DNA from: Boswellia sacra
Taxonomy: Eukaryota > Streptophyta > Magnoliopsida > Sapindales > Burseraceae
DNA: 64,000 nt
Direction of reading: 5' to 3'
NCBI GenBank assembly: GCA_013180625.2
Contig: SNVD02013169.1
Coordinates: forward strand, 124,001 to 188,000
Shown here: positions 43,423-57,268 of the stretch, one piece after another
Layout of the letters: every line of letters starts with the position of its first letter
How positions within the stretch are numbered: the first letter of the stretch is position 1
Notes under the pieces: model-generated
The model's database searches: none
What the model was told of the DNA's origin: nothing
The model's input: the letters and a program-made list of their open reading frames with translations, nothing else
Made by a program: the position numbers and the translations under genes

Positions 43423-46400
43423 TTCTCTCTCACTCACTCACAACCCCACTTGGTTTATTGGAACTCTCGTCCTCGTTCTGTGCAATATATGACTCCCCAA
43501 AGCCCAGCATTCCCACACTCTGCAAATCATCACTTAGTCTAAAAATTGACCATTCTACGTGAAGTTACCTCTCTCTCTTATCTACACAAATTAATTCTAA
43601 ATATCAAACGATCAAACCCATTAACCAGAGAAGATCTCCCAAATGGTTTAACACATCAGAAACCCAGTTCGTAGATCCCCGCGTCCCTGCATTGTTTAAG
43701 TGGTGTGTGTACGGACATGCAATATTATAAGCTAAAAATCCGACATATTAAATTATAAAAGTATTGTGAGAAGGGTAAGAATTACTCATGTTCACAGTAA
43801 CACCAAACTCTGAATGTTAAATTAAAAAAGAAAAAATTTTTCAGAATTTTTTTTTTAATAAAAGAAAGATTGAAGGATTTCATTTGGTTAACCAAGTAGA
43901 AATCTGTTGACCGCCTAATCGGTTTTCGCACCCGTCAAAAGGTAAAATCAGATTAAAAAATCACCTCGTGCATGTCCTATGGACTCACTAGAAGGTTGTA
44001 TTGTGCTAGTAACTCAATTGTTTATGAGCCTTGTGCCCTCCAGTTAAGCTAAGTCTAAGATAAACAAAGATCTAAACCCTCCATTTATGATGACCTCGCC
44101 CCACTCAGAAACTAATATGGTTACTATCCCGATAAGGCAAAATGCGAGATCAAGTGAACTATATATATCTTAAATTCACTCATGTTATAAGAAATCGAGA
44201 AAGGTGCTTTTAATATATGAATTGAACAAATACAATACCATATATACGGTGTTCTTCTACATGTATTTTAATTCTCTACAAGACAATCTTCCATTTTTCC
44301 TCCATGGACACCCAAAAGTTTCTCTAAATGTTGCATGTGTTTGTTTGATCAATTGCATACACATGCATGCATATATAAATACTACCCATGTGCTGCATAT
44401 ATATAATTCAGAAATCTACATGACACGTAAATATACAAATGCTTAAGATGATAAAATATATATCCACGTATAGATATATGGGTCATCATTTGCAATCTGA
44501 ACTTTTCAGAGATTTAGACTGTGCTTCAGTGCTTGAATAAGAAAGTTAATACTAAGAATGTGAACCCAAATGAAAATAATAAACAAAACATTCTACAACA
44601 CTAAAAGAAAACAAAATCACCTGCCATTTTTTATGACACAGTTCCCGCCAAATTCTTGTACTTATATATAAGGTTCGTTGACTGAAATGCACCACAATAA
44701 GGGGGCAGAACCCACGTCTCTCGCTTTCTTCAACCTATTCAAATCAAAATATAAACCTACAAATCAAAACCCTAACCCAGCAAAGAAAAATAGAATACAA
44801 AACAAAAACAGAATACTCTTTTTTCTTTTTCTTTTTTTTTGGGTTAACAAAAACAAAAACAACAAAACGATTCCCGTGTTTTTGTATTCTTTTCCAAAAC
44901 AAAACATTACTTCTGCCAAAAAAAAAATTCAGAAAACAAAATATTTAAGAAAGTAAAAGGAGAACGTCTTTGTTTCTGGAAAATGATAAATTTGGTAAAG
45001 AAAACAAACTTCATAACATGAAAGAAGATCAAAAGCTAACAAAGAAGTTGAACAAAACTTACTAGAAAAACAATTAATAATAATAATAGTCTATCGAAGA
45101 AACAAAGAATCTCACTCTTTCTCTCTGTTCAATTTTATTTTGTTGGGAAATGTGTGAGAGGGTGATGGGGATTCGCCAGCGGCCATATGCGGTAAGCACA
45201 TTTAATCAAAGAACCTCACGTCGTTTCAGATATTGCGGCCAAATTCGAAGGAATGTGACCGACACGTGTCGTTTTCAATTTGGCTTTCTGTCTGTTCTTC
45301 TCATAGGTGCAGCTAGGCGGGCCAATTATCCGGTTTGCATGCTTGCACAAAAAAACACAAAATAGAAGCAACTTTGACCATGCTATGACCACCTTGCCAA
45401 ATCTTCTTCAACATTATTACGATACTGCCCATCAATGGGTTCATGTAACCCTATCATTTTCTCATTTGGATACAAGTTAGGTTTGATCATTTGTCTCTCT
45501 ATTAATGATTCATTCATTTACTTAATGAAGTTCCAATTATTCAAATTAGGATTTCTAGAGAGAGTAAAATAACCTAAAATTCTGAATTTGCACGGTAACT
45601 TGTAACCAATTAAGTACATTTCAATGTTTGAACTTAAACTTCTAGATTGGCACTTTAGTTCCCCAATGATCTTTTGGGTGAAAGTTGATCATAAAATGGA
45701 ATCCCAATAACAATTAGGCACCTACCTGTTATTTCTACCAATCATAGTTTTGAACGGCTATTACCTTTTTTTTTTTTTTAAGGAAATGGAGAGTTCAAGA
45801 ATTTCTGCCTAGTGCTTCGTATCATTTTAGTTTGATACACATATGGGATCCACAAAAATTAGATATTGGTCATGATAAAATCAGTTCTTGAATTAGTGTG
45901 CATACAATATCTATAGCTAAAAGATTTGAAGATGGGAACATTTCTATTATGATGAATTTGATGGGAGTTGGTGAAGGGGCATGTTGAGAAATATAAGGAA
46001 GGAATGAGGGCACATTTGGGCTAAGGTGCTCACGAGAATCCAGAGAAAATATTTGAGAGTTTCCAGGAAGAGATAGGAGGAAACGCCGGGAAAGTGCTCG
46101 TGTCGCCTCGAAATTGAGCACTTCAGAAAGGCAAAAGTATTTCGTGAAACCTTGTTTTCTTGTACATGAAAACCCTACTAAGGGTTAGCGTTAGGGTTAG
46201 GGTTTTGTGAGAAGGTTGTGGCATGCGTTTCTTTGCTTTACTTTGAAAGAAACTAAGAACATAAGATATAAATTAAAAGTGATCAAAGACAAAAACGTAA
46301 CCATGTTTTTCAATTCGCACTCCTAAGTTTAAGCCTCTACTGGATCACGTGCTGACAAAATCCAAAAACCACATTGCTCATGCTCATATATGTAATATCC

Positions 46401-49400
46401 TAGCTATAACTAGGTCGATTAAGCTAGCTTCTTCACTATTTTAGAACCATGAAAGATTATTTTGTATGAATTATTGTGAAGAAGGTGTTTGTAGATCATA
46501 TATATTACTCTCTAACTATTGTTTCTTGCCTAGACTCATCTTTGTCGACCGATATAGGTAAGTCCATATGCAAGTCTAAATTAATTCAATTGTATCACAT
46601 CATCGTCTGATGTGATTTATCCAAATATAAGTTGACATGTAAAATCACAGGTCAACTAAATTGAAATATATAGAAAATTATCTACCTATTATGTTTGAGA
46701 TTTGAAATAAATTAAACAAAAAGAAAATGTAGATTGGAGACACGTGATACTTTTTAATTTGTCAATACTCAATGAGATGAAGAGATGTGTTAAATCTATT
46801 ACATTATAGGCTATTCCAAGCTTTACTAGTATAGACAAATGAGAATTGAGTTCAATCAATTTTGACCTCATCAAACATAAGGAAATTAGGCCAGGTTTCT
46901 TTTTCATTGAATCAAAAGAATTTATATAATTTATATTAGATCGATATAACCTATTTCTCCTTCAACTTTTCTCATTATTAATTGGATCAATTATCTACTC
47001 TTTAAGTTAAAGGTGTTTGGATTTAGCATATGTAGCTATTCATTTACACAAAAATCAATCAAAGTTTTCCACTTTTCCTTGATGGCTTGGTTTGTAAATA
47101 GCTTATAGGTAAATGAGTGAAAAATATCATAGAATTGCTTATATTTTGAATGCCTTAATCCACCCCTAGCTAAGGTGGAAATGTCAGCACCATTTACGCT
47201 CCGTAAAAGCTCCAACTCTTCCGGTAGCCAAGGCGGGTAGCGTTACCCGATAAATTAATACTATAATTTAGACATTCTTGATTTATTTAAGTTGAATTGT
47301 AAGTAAACAATTTAAGAGTGAAGCGAACGAAACAATAATTATGTATAAGAAGTGTCAGATAAATAATTATTTCGACTCTCTGCACCGGGTGGCTGGAACT
47401 TATAATTTTATTCCTCAATGTCACTATCACTTAGAAAACAATCTAATTTATATACAAAAGATCACTGATGATCAGGTTGGAATGTTTTGCAAATGTGATC
47501 TGTGATCTGAACCTAGCTATATGATATAATTAAAAAAATTAATTAACTAGATGGTAGCAAAGATCACCACTAAATTCCTAGCAATTCCCATAAAAGATCG
47601 ATCAAAATTTTATATGGAACTTCACAAACTTATTTCTTCTTGTGGTCAAGTTGGTCGATGTCAAAGTTTTTTCTCCAGAAAATTAAGTAACAAATCTAAC
47701 AAAGTAACAATTATATGTACTTTCCCTAAGAATTCATGACCATAAATGATCGATTTCTTATCGGAAAATCAAATATCATCATCAACATAATCATGCATCG
47801 ATCTTTAGTTTCTTCATATCTAAAGTAATAATTAACTTTCTTATAAAGTTGTAAGCAATCTTAATTCAACCAAGATCAAGAAAAAGTATGAGGTGAGGCT
47901 AGATATATTAGGGGCTTATTAGTACCAAAAGTTAAAAGGATGAGAAAGCTTCATTGGTACACCAATATAATATAGGAGCTAGACTCAACTTGATGCGAAT
48001 AGTATAATGATTACTTAATAAAAATTGTGCAAAAGGAATGAGATCTTGATCAGATTTGGCTAATCTAATGGGCCTGCTTAGAAATATACTTGGGAAAATC
48101 GCTATTTCAATCACCATGTGTGTCAATATTTTAAGAGAATTAATTAATCAGCGAGCATAGATGTGTATTGCCAATTTCTAAGCCTAGATTATAATTTAGA
48201 GTTCTCGTTCTCGATTGTCCAAACAGCAATGTCGACGCGCATGTGGCCTGTTGGTATCCAGTACATATAAAATTTTCTATTGTGTGTCTATCAAATCTTA
48301 AATGTCTAAACCAGTTTATATGTGTACATGCAACGCATAAATACATGTATAGTATAATATGTATATATACATAAAAGAAAAAGAATTGATATATACATAT
48401 GGAATATTATTACTTCAGCTAACTTATACGGAGAAGAATTAACATTTGCATAACCTTATTGTAAAAAAAGAAAAAAAAAGTTATTAATGGAATATAAACA
48501 AGTCATGTGCATGACATTGTCTTGGTTTCAAAATATATATATATATATATATATATAGGTGTATAAATAAAATAATAAAGAAATAAAGTAAAGAAATATA
48601 TGGTTTAAGAAAGTGGACAATACACAAGGGAAAGGAGATCCTGGATTGGAGGGCGCAAGAAAATCTTTTCCGAATATAATATCTTCTCTATTGATTGATT
48701 CAATAGAATTTTCTCCATGTTAACCCCAAGATTTGGATCTCACTCGAAAATATATTTCATATTATGTCTCTAATAACATGTTATAAGTTTTACAAATTTT
48801 GTATGCAAACCGATCTGATGTTACTTATTTATTGACACATCAATATTTTTTGTTAAATTAGTTGATTTTGCATATTTTCTAGGCCTCTAATTATTTTATG
48901 ACATATCAATTTTTATATAAAGTTTGTAAACTAAGCATTATTCATATATATAAACAAGTGATTGCATATAATCGTTTATTCTAAACAACATAATTAAGTA
49001 TATTCTTCATGTATTTGAAGAAAATAAGATTAGATATACTGAGAGCAAATACAAAAAGGAATATTGCATTAATTTAGATGTTCATATATGTAACTTATAT
49101 GTTATTTCACTATATCCCATGTAACCTTATATCCTATTTTAAAAGTAAAGAATACTATCTTAATGTCAATCTTTTAAAATTTTTTATTTATTGTTTTGAA
49201 TAACTGTTAAATGGGTTATAAAACCATCCAATTATTAGTGGCTTGTAACCTATAACCCACACATAAGGAATTTTGACCCAACTTAACAACATATAACATA
49301 CAACTACATAGCTAGTTCGCTGAGTATGGTTATATGAATAATTGTTTAATTAATTTATGTCCCTTCAATTTTTACTTATGCAACAAATTCTAAGTCCATT

Positions 49401-50239
49401 ATATATTTCAACTTTGAAGTTTCAGTAATGTTATTACAATTTTAATCTGTCTATATATTATGTTCATTTTGGAGCCATTGAAGGAGACATGTAAAATAAA
49501 TTAAAGTTGACCAATCAATCACAATGGGATCATTATAAATTGGCACGTATATAAGATCCCCCCAGTCAAATTAACTTGAGTTTACATGGAAATTCACCAA
49601 CCAACTTTATTTCTTCAACAATGTGATCATTTATGTAAGTGATTACAAAGCTTAATATTATTCTCTTTGAGATTATTTAGGATAAGAAGATTATTAGGAA
49701 TTGCTTTCAAGTATGTATGTATGTATATAATTGAGAAACAAAGTTTGTATCCTAACTGATGTGGCTGGTGATATGACAATGCCTTGTATCGCCAGATGTA
49801 ATCAAATTTTTTCTTTTTTAATGTTTATAAGCTATATGCGATTTTTCTAGTTATTATACTCTCATTGAATTAAGGATTTTCTTTTCATCACCCTTATAAA
49901 TTAAAAATTAATTAAAGTGGATGATGAGGTTTGATGACAAGATATTATCATGTTACTATCATATTAGTTGGAATGCAAACTTTGTATCTCAACTTTGTAA
50001 GTTTAACATTGTTCTTAGATATAACGTATTATATATGGATTCATTTTAAACAAACTAACAATATTCTAAATGTTAAATTAAGAATAAAATACTTTCAAGG
50101 ATCCTTGATAAAATCTAACTTAAAATTCGTTAATTATACATAGAGTTGATCAATTATTCTTTGTGATATAATTAAATCCTATATTTAATTTCTCAATGTT
50201 ATATAATATAGAACAAGAACTCCTATGTCATATGTAGTA
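43420..50239. other. Long intergenic region, no supported gene
   Basis: It is AT-rich, with many short open frames but no domain. Landmarks are a TATATATAAGG box near 44663 followed by a purine-rich stretch, a GC-richer patch at 45140-45330, a telomere-like motif at 46181-46206 and an AT microsatellite at 48532-48557. I see no protein-coding exon with family support. Distal PLT regulatory DNA may lie in the first 2-3 kb. Confidence 0.45.
46181..46206 (+). other. Telo-box-like motif (TTAGGG type)
   Basis: The sequence is AGGGTTAGCGTTAGGGTTAG followed by GGTTTT, imperfect plant-telomere repeats. Such telo-boxes occur in promoters of growth genes, but no gene start is seen beside it. Confidence 0.5.
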
Positions 50240-52710
50240 TGTCACACCCCAGTCTGAAGGACTAAGATGTGAACTCTAACATAACCGAATTTATAGAAAA
50301 TGTAAAACTAAAATTTTAACAAATTAAAAGCCTTAACTGAATGAAAACCAGTTAACATATAAATCTTAAAAAAAAAAAAAACAAATAAGTTTGTTTCAAG
50401 AGCTAGAGTCAAATTAAATATTAGAAATAAAATCAACACACCAAATTCTTATGAGAACAAAATTGCAGTGGAGCCGATCATTGCCAATCCACAAATGATC
50501 CCAAATCATCACTCATCATCTAGAATCATAATATATAAACTAATATATGGTTAAACCCAGTAAGCAAACTAGTTTTATATATGAAAATAATTTTCAAAAA
50601 CATATTTTCATCATAACACAGTAAACGTAGTCAAAATAATATTTTTCAATCTTATACTTAATACAATCAAATAATACATAACATAGGCACACAAGCAACT
50701 CATAAATATCATATTCATATAAATCATACAGCATAAAACATCCACTAAGTGGAAGCTACCGCGACGCTTAACAAACACTTCCTTGGGAACCTACACCCTC
50801 TCACAATATAAGACTTCCAAATCACTTATCACATAACTAAGCCCACATAAAACCACTCGTTAGTGGCATCCGTAGCAGGGCATCGCCTCAGTGGGTCTCC
50901 CTACATGCGCGAATCCGCCATTAGCTAATAGTAACAACCACAATAGTCCCACCGGACCCTATCCCGTCATATGAAAAACATATCACTTACCCTCCCAAAG
51001 GAAGGCCACACATATAATTGGTTCATAAACACAACACATATTTCTATCAAACAATAAGAGGTCGGTGTCCTAATGTTTCAGGCATGAATTTTACTTTCAA
51101 CGCATAACATTTCACAGGCATATAACACATACATTAATAATGTGTAATCAAATAAGAATAAACACACGTACAGGAGCCAACATACATTTATGTACAATTT
51201 CCAATATGTGTTGTATAGCACTATGTAACATAAATAACCATTACAATTACCATCAAACATGAATACATGACATACTTACATGTATGCATAGTGTGATCCC
51301 AATTAAAAACAAATCAAGTTTACTTACCTCACTTGAAGCACAAATTAGGAAACTGCAAATAACTTATAATGAAACTATCACAAAGAACTTAGGCTTTAAA
51401 ACATTTCAAAATTTACAAAATTTAATTTAAAACACTTATCATAATGAATAGGCTACATCTAACTCAATGTATATCATCAAAACCACAAAAAGTAAAATAA
51501 ATAAAATAGTGTCGAATAAAACAACTCAGTGTTCATTATAAACACCTCACTATGTACAATCCATTTTCAGTGAATTTTTAAAAATTCATGATGAGTTCAG
51601 AATTTCCCAAACTTCATAGATTATTAGTAAACATATAACATAAGCATCTTTAAAATTTTCAATGAAAAATTTGCACGAAATAATTTTCAAAATGATTTAA
51701 CAAATTAGTGTCTTAAAACTGTCAAACCAGATTTCATAGTGAGCTTACCCTATTCAAAGATTTTTAACTATTTATATACTTAGCAATAAATCATCAAATT
51801 TTTATCTATTATAGTGTACATATAAATGATGTCTCATATAAAATTTCACAAATTTCTAACATGATTAAGGCATTCTAAAAATTCTCCCAATTGACAGTAC
51901 AAATTCTGAAATAGTATAGTCTCCCTAGAACAATTTAATTCATAAATTCACTAAAATTCCCATATTAAATATTTTTAGCTGACATAAATTGTATTAAAAC
52001 TCTAAGATGCCTAGTTTTGTCATAACAGAAAATAGCTTCAAAACCTAACTCAAGAAATTTCTAAAATTCGTTGATTTTCCCATTGTCAGAAATTTCAGCA
52101 TTACAAAATTCATATACTAACAGGAATTTTACACACTACAGAATCTTACACATGCATCAATCTCTCCCTTGCATTTCTACACTAACGTCATGGCATATAT
52201 ATAATTAATATATTGCAATAAATTACTTAAAAGAAACGTAAAACACATAAAATCGAATGAAGAGTTTAACTCAAATTGAATAATATAAGTACTTACCTCT
52301 CTATGAGACTCAGACTCAAAAACAAACTCAATATAATATTTACGGTAATCAAAACAAAGCAAAAATGGAAACTATAAAGCTTGATATAGATGCTACCCTA
52401 CCCACGTTCAATTACTATAAAATTGATTGCGATGAAATTCACGCAAGAACGTGAGAAATGCAGTTGTAATCAATTTCTGCGTAAGTGGGAATCGTGAGGT
52501 CATGTTAATGTGAGGAGTATTGTGAACATGATTAATTATTACATAATAATATAACCAAAATATTAATAACAAACTAATTAATATGAAATTTTCACATTAG
52601 CATACGTCAATCCAATATTATACACCTAATATAATTCTGATAACACTTATTCATATACTTATAATAACCATTTATATAAATATAAATACTTACCCAATTT
52701 TGGCGTTACA
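50240..52710. mobile_element. Solo LTR, 2,471 bp
   Basis: The element starts TGTCACACCCCAG and ends TTTTGGCGTTACA, with TG...CA ends that are imperfect inverses (TGTCACACC and TGTAACGCC). It has a perfect 5-bp target duplication TAGTA (50235-50239 and 52711-52715). There is no coding domain, primer site or second LTR. A GC-richer block at 50750-50990 could be the LTR promoter or R region. Long LTRs of this kind with TGTCAC ends are common among Ty3/gypsy elements, but family assignment is inference. Confidence 0.85.
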
Positions 52711-52715
52711 TAGTA

Positions 52716-53697
52716 TGTCCTCTAAATCCACCTTTTTGAATTAGTTTTGTGTTTATATACACGACAATCATAGAAATCTTCAAATTTCTATCCCTAAAAT
52801 TGTCCGCATAAAATGAGAACATTTCTTGACATGCTAATTTTCTGATCAATCGGCCTACAGCATGGGCGTTTAGCTGTTGGTTTCTATCCTTTTGAAGTAT
52901 TAAAAAAATATTTTATTGAATAATTAAATTGTTTTCTATTGTATATATAATATTTCTAGGAGAGAAGTTCAAGCGTTGATGTGGCCGACAGTAAACTTGA
53001 CTTTAAATCTTAATACGGTCAAAGTCATCGTCGATTTGGGCTAGAATCGCTTTCTTGTGATGAAAAATTTGGTAACAATAATAGAAGATAAATAATCTGA
53101 AATGAATTATAAACTATCATAAAGTGGTTAAAAATATGTGTGCATATTTTTTAATTTTTTTAGTTTGGTTTAATAATTTCTTGAAAAAATTTCATAAATA
53201 ATGAATTTTAAAAATATAAAAGGCGAGGAGTCAACACAATTTTCTCTTGGTCGCAGGTTAAAATATATTTTTGAAAAAAAATATTCAAATCAATACTAAA
53301 GGTTAATATAATTTTGAATTTAAAAAAATGTCTTTTTCTGTAAATTATAATTTTTAAAATTTAAAAATAATTTTGTAATACTATGTCAAATACATTTTTG
53401 GTCATTAAAATTTACTTAAATCTCAAATATTTAAGTATATTTATGATAGAAATTTCTACATTTGCTTAATCAATTGGTCCAAATAAGAAAATAAGAAAAA
53501 GGACGCAAACTCGGAATTTACTGAATTTAAGAAGTTACAATTCTGCCCTAAAGCCTTGAAATAATTCTTTAAAATCCTCGCATGCAATAGTTGTACCTTT
53601 TTGGACAATCATGTCGTGAAAGTACAATACCCGACGGAAATATTAGATCGTTATGTGAGCTCCAAGGCAACCCACACTAAATCGTCCTTTTTGGCTT
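52716..53697. other. AT-rich intergenic DNA upstream of the PRELI gene
   Basis: No gene or transposon ends were found. The last 250 bases become less AT-rich and are probably the promoter of the PRELI-domain gene. Confidence 0.45.
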
Positions 53698-53699
53698 CA

Positions 53700-53706
53700 T
53701 ATAAAT
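53700..53706 (+). promoter_or_regulatory. TATA box candidate of the PRELI gene
   Basis: TATAAAT is followed about 40 bases later by a donor-like AAAG/GTGCG (53748/53749). This suggests a short untranslated first exon. Confidence 0.4.
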
Positions 53707-53748
53707 TGTCGAATTCTCTCTTCTGGCATCCTTTTCAAGGGTTTAAAG

Positions 53749-55007
53749 GTGCGTTTTTTATCTCTGATTTTGCTCTTTCACGCGATTTACCATCTGGGTT
53801 TATCGAATATATGTTTGTGTGAGCTTTTATTTGTTATCTTTTTCGATTGGTGTTGAAGAATCTCTCCTGCAAATTCTTATGGATCTCAATTACAATTCTC
53901 TATTTTTGAAATATGAGATAAATAAATCTGAAGAAAAGATATGTGATTGAATTTTTCAAAAATAAATTAATGCAATTATACAAGCTAATGCAAAATCAGA
54001 AAAAAAGATAAAAGATAAAAATCTTTTTCTATGATTTCAATAGTTTTTTGTTTTTATTTTTATTTTTTTACCTTTGAAAATAGTTTTGTGTAGTATTAAA
54101 AATGTTGTGGAATATTGTAATTATTTGAGATATAATTAGACCTTTGGATTATGTCTTAATTTTTTAAAAACATTTTTGAGATTGCAATTTATTAGGGAAT
54201 GTGCTATTGAATTCTCTTGATTTTTTAAAACTGAGACAAAATTACTAGTATTTAAAGTTGTTATTGTCTTATAAACCTCCTTCTTTCACCAACATAGATC
54301 TATAATATAATGATCATATGTTATTGCTTCTATATACTATTTGATGTGGAATTTGGATACAATTCTCTTATGTTTTTATTGTCTGTGTAATCAATATTGG
54401 TTTGGTTTTGGGATTTTGCATGGTCCATTGTTGCTGTTGAAAACCTCGCTAGTTTCTATGGCTTGAAGTTCTTGTCTATGGGATGTTTGGAGAAGGAAGA
54501 TTGTTCAAAGAAAAGCAGTTGCACTTGCAAATTAATAGACTTCGTTTTTGTTAATACCATGTGCTGTGTTGTGTGGTTTAGTGGCTATTGATAGATCGAA
54601 AGTTATTGATTACATGGTTTTTACGTTATTGATTACCATACTTGGTGCCACCACCTGATAAAAAACTTGATTACTTTTAAGTTCATTTGAATGCATGGAT
54701 AATCTGTATTAAACAAGCCTTTGTTATGTAGATAGAGGCATTGAACCCAACTTGATAGGCATTTGAAATCATCAGAGGATGAATAAGGTGATGGGGAAAA
54801 TTGGAGAGATGTTCCCTAAATTCTCATTTGAATACCCTATATTTGTAAAATAGAAGCTGATCGTTCCTCAAAAGTTTCCCTAGAGCTTTCTTTGGGGGCA
54901 TTTTTTTTTTCATTTTTCATTTTCTTTTTTGTTTTGTTTTCTATGAGCAACTTTTTGTGTGGAATGGTTGATTAAACTTTATTTGATTCTTGCATTTTAT
55001 ACTTTAG
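53749..55007 (+). other. Candidate 5'-leader intron of the PRELI gene
   Basis: The donor is GTGCGTTT at 53749 and the acceptor TATACTTTAG ends at 55007. The interior is T-rich as in plant introns. It is inferred from sequence only; another acceptor (GGATAG, ending 55060) is possible and would remove two upstream ATGs. Confidence 0.45.
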
Positions 55008-55065
55008 CTATTTGAACTCACTGAATGCTCTTCTCTCAAAATGACAAACATGTGGATAGATCATA

Positions 55066-55623
55066 ATGGTAAAAGCATACACACAAGAGCATGTTTACAA
55101 ACACCCATGGGAGCGTGTAACTTCTGCATCTTGGCGCAAGTTTGCTGACCCTGAGAACAAGCGTACACTGTCCCATATTCTTGAAGTGGACACATTGAGC
55201 CACAAGCTTGATCCTCTCTCTGGGAAACTTTACACAACTCGTGCACTAACTATCCATGCACCAGGACCATGGTTTGTTCGCAAAATTGTCGGTCAAGATA
55301 TCTGCCACTGTGTTGAATCAACAGTTGTGGATGCCCAAGGAAGGTCAATGCAACTCACCACCCGCAACATTAGTCTCCAAAAGTTCATAGAAGTGGAGGA
55401 GAAGATTCGATATGAACCCCACCCAGATAACCCAACTGGGTGGACGGTTTGTCAACAGGAGACTAGTATTCGCATTAAGCCGTTATCAGCACTGGCTTCC
55501 ATGGCAGAGAAGGTGGAGCAACGATGTGCTGAAAGGTTTATGCAGAATAGTGTTAAGGGTAGAGAAGTTATGGAGAGGATCTGTAAGTATCTTGAAGCTG
55601 AATCTAGAGGGATTGCAATCTAA
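55066..55623 (+). CDS. PRELI/MSF1-domain protein (mitochondrial lipid transfer)
   Basis: This 185-residue single-exon coding region is made almost entirely of one PRELI/MSF1 domain. Members of this family (yeast Ups1-3, human PRELID) shuttle phosphatidic acid or phosphatidylserine between mitochondrial membranes, working in the intermembrane space with a small partner. Domain landmarks are the start MVKAYTQEHVYKHPWERVTSASW, the early HILEVDT strand, the LYTTRAL strand, and STVVDAQGRSMQLTTRN with the RYEPHPDNPTGWT loop later. The C-terminal helix is basic and acidic (AEKVEQRCAERF). Its length fits the plant family members. The start at 55066 gives the family N-terminus. It is convergent with the zinc-finger gene at 57269-57787. 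Lipid specificity cannot be told from the sequence. Confidence 0.93.
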   Translation: MVKAYTQEHVYKHPWERVTSASWRKFADPENKRTLSHILEVDTLSHKLDPLSGKLYTTRALTIHAPGPWFVRKIVGQDICHCVESTVVDAQGRSMQLTTRNISLQKFIEVEEKIRYEPHPDNPTGWTVCQQETSIRIKPLSALASMAEKVEQRCAERFMQNSVKGREVMERICKYLEAESRGIAI

Positions 55624-57268
55624 TTTTTATTTCGAGAGTACAATTTCAGACTTTTATCTTCCAATCTCATGCAGCTTTCAACCTCTTTTGAGAGTAGAAA
55701 ATAACTTACTGTGAGACTGTAAAAGCAAGAGGGTTTAACCTGTAAAACTTCGTTCAGGAGTTGATAGTTTTGTAGTTCAGATGTAATTTTGGAACATTAT
55801 GTCGGTTCAAATGCCGAACTTTTAACATGATTTCAAGCTTGTTTCTGAGAGAGTTGGCATTTGTTAAATGATTTTGGCTGTTACAAGAATTGTCTTGGAT
55901 TCTTTAGCGTGTAGTTTTAATCTTTTGGGATATTTTCTTTTTATTAAACAACACAAAATAAAATAAAGGGTCAATCCCAAAACCAAACCCTAAGGTTTGC
56001 AAAAATTTTGAATACCATCTCCAATTCTAAAAATCTTACATACTTCTCTTCTCCCTCTGCAATTTGAGAAATTTCGTAAAAAATTATATATAATTTTTCA
56101 AATTTTCCATAGTTGATTATTCAAAACATATTCAAAATTTTAAAATAAAAGTCAAGACCAAAACTTAATAATAGTCTTTCATCAACCAATATTCTAAAAA
56201 ACATGAAAAAAGTTAAGGTACATAAACTTATAAACAAAAAACTATTATTAAAATCTTGAAATATGAAAAATTTATTGTATTTATGTCTATAAAAAATTAA
56301 TTTATAAAGTTTAAATCTTTCAAAATAATTTTTTTCTAATTTAAATTTTTTAGATTTTCAGAATTTTAAATATTTTTAAATTAAAATTAATTTGAGAAAA
56401 CATGTATTTTGAACAAAAATTTGTACCAATTCTCAATAAAGAGGGGAAGAATAAGTCATTTAGAACTAGAAATTTGACCCTTAAAAGAACGGTTCGTAAA
56501 TTCTACCCTAAAATAGAAAAAGTGACGCCACAAAAGGCGATGCCGCGGTAAGAGGAATTTACGTAATACTCGTTATCACCGGCTTCTTTTAATATTTTTG
56601 TTATTACAAATTTACAATATAGAGCTCTCAGAAAATGAAGTAATACGTAAAGCTGCACTGAAACAAATCAAAACTACAAAACCTTAAACGAATGATAAAA
56701 AATCAAGCAAGCTACTTTTATATAACCAAAGAAAAAGCCATTTTATCCACTGAAGAACAAGAAGCAACACCAGAAAGCTTACATAGCCACTAAATTGCAC
56801 TTCTAGACATTTTACTTCTAGACATTTTAAATACACAACGCGAGGAAATAATTTTGCCTTAAGAAAATAACGCAAACATACAACAAAAACCATAATTGAA
56901 AATTACAAAGCTAAACACCAAAAGGTTTATGGATGTTTTCTTTCAATATGCTTGAAATTGCACAACCATTAACAGAAACTACTAGACAGAAATGCCATAT
57001 GACATATCGCAAAGCTAGCCAAGACAAAAGTCTATCAAACCAGAGCACAGATTCAGAACCCTAAAAACTGAAGCCAACACATAAGTTCTCGCCAATCACA
57101 AGATACAGAGTTGTTCATACTTGCAGAGGTGTCCTAACTCTCATGCCCCCCAAGCATATATAACAATAAATAAGGACACCTGATAACATACGCGGCCAAC
57201 TCCTAAGAAGTCTCACAGACGAAAATGAGTACCATTCTTCAGTAAATCAAACTTCATCTCATTGGAGC
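55624..57268. other. Convergent 3' regions of the PRELI and A20/AN1 genes
   Basis: It holds the 3' untranslated parts of both genes (PRELI to perhaps 55,850; A20/AN1 down to perhaps 56,700) and an AT-rich middle. No further gene was found; the open frame at 56684-56893 (minus) has no domain. Confidence 0.45.

Noticed and set aside
43271..43562. Open frames with long serine-leucine runs
   Set aside because: They are translations of the (CT)n microsatellite.
44678..44956. 92-codon open frame after a TATA-like box
   Set aside because: The peptide is low-complexity K/N/F sequence from A- and T-rich DNA, with no domain and no codon signal.
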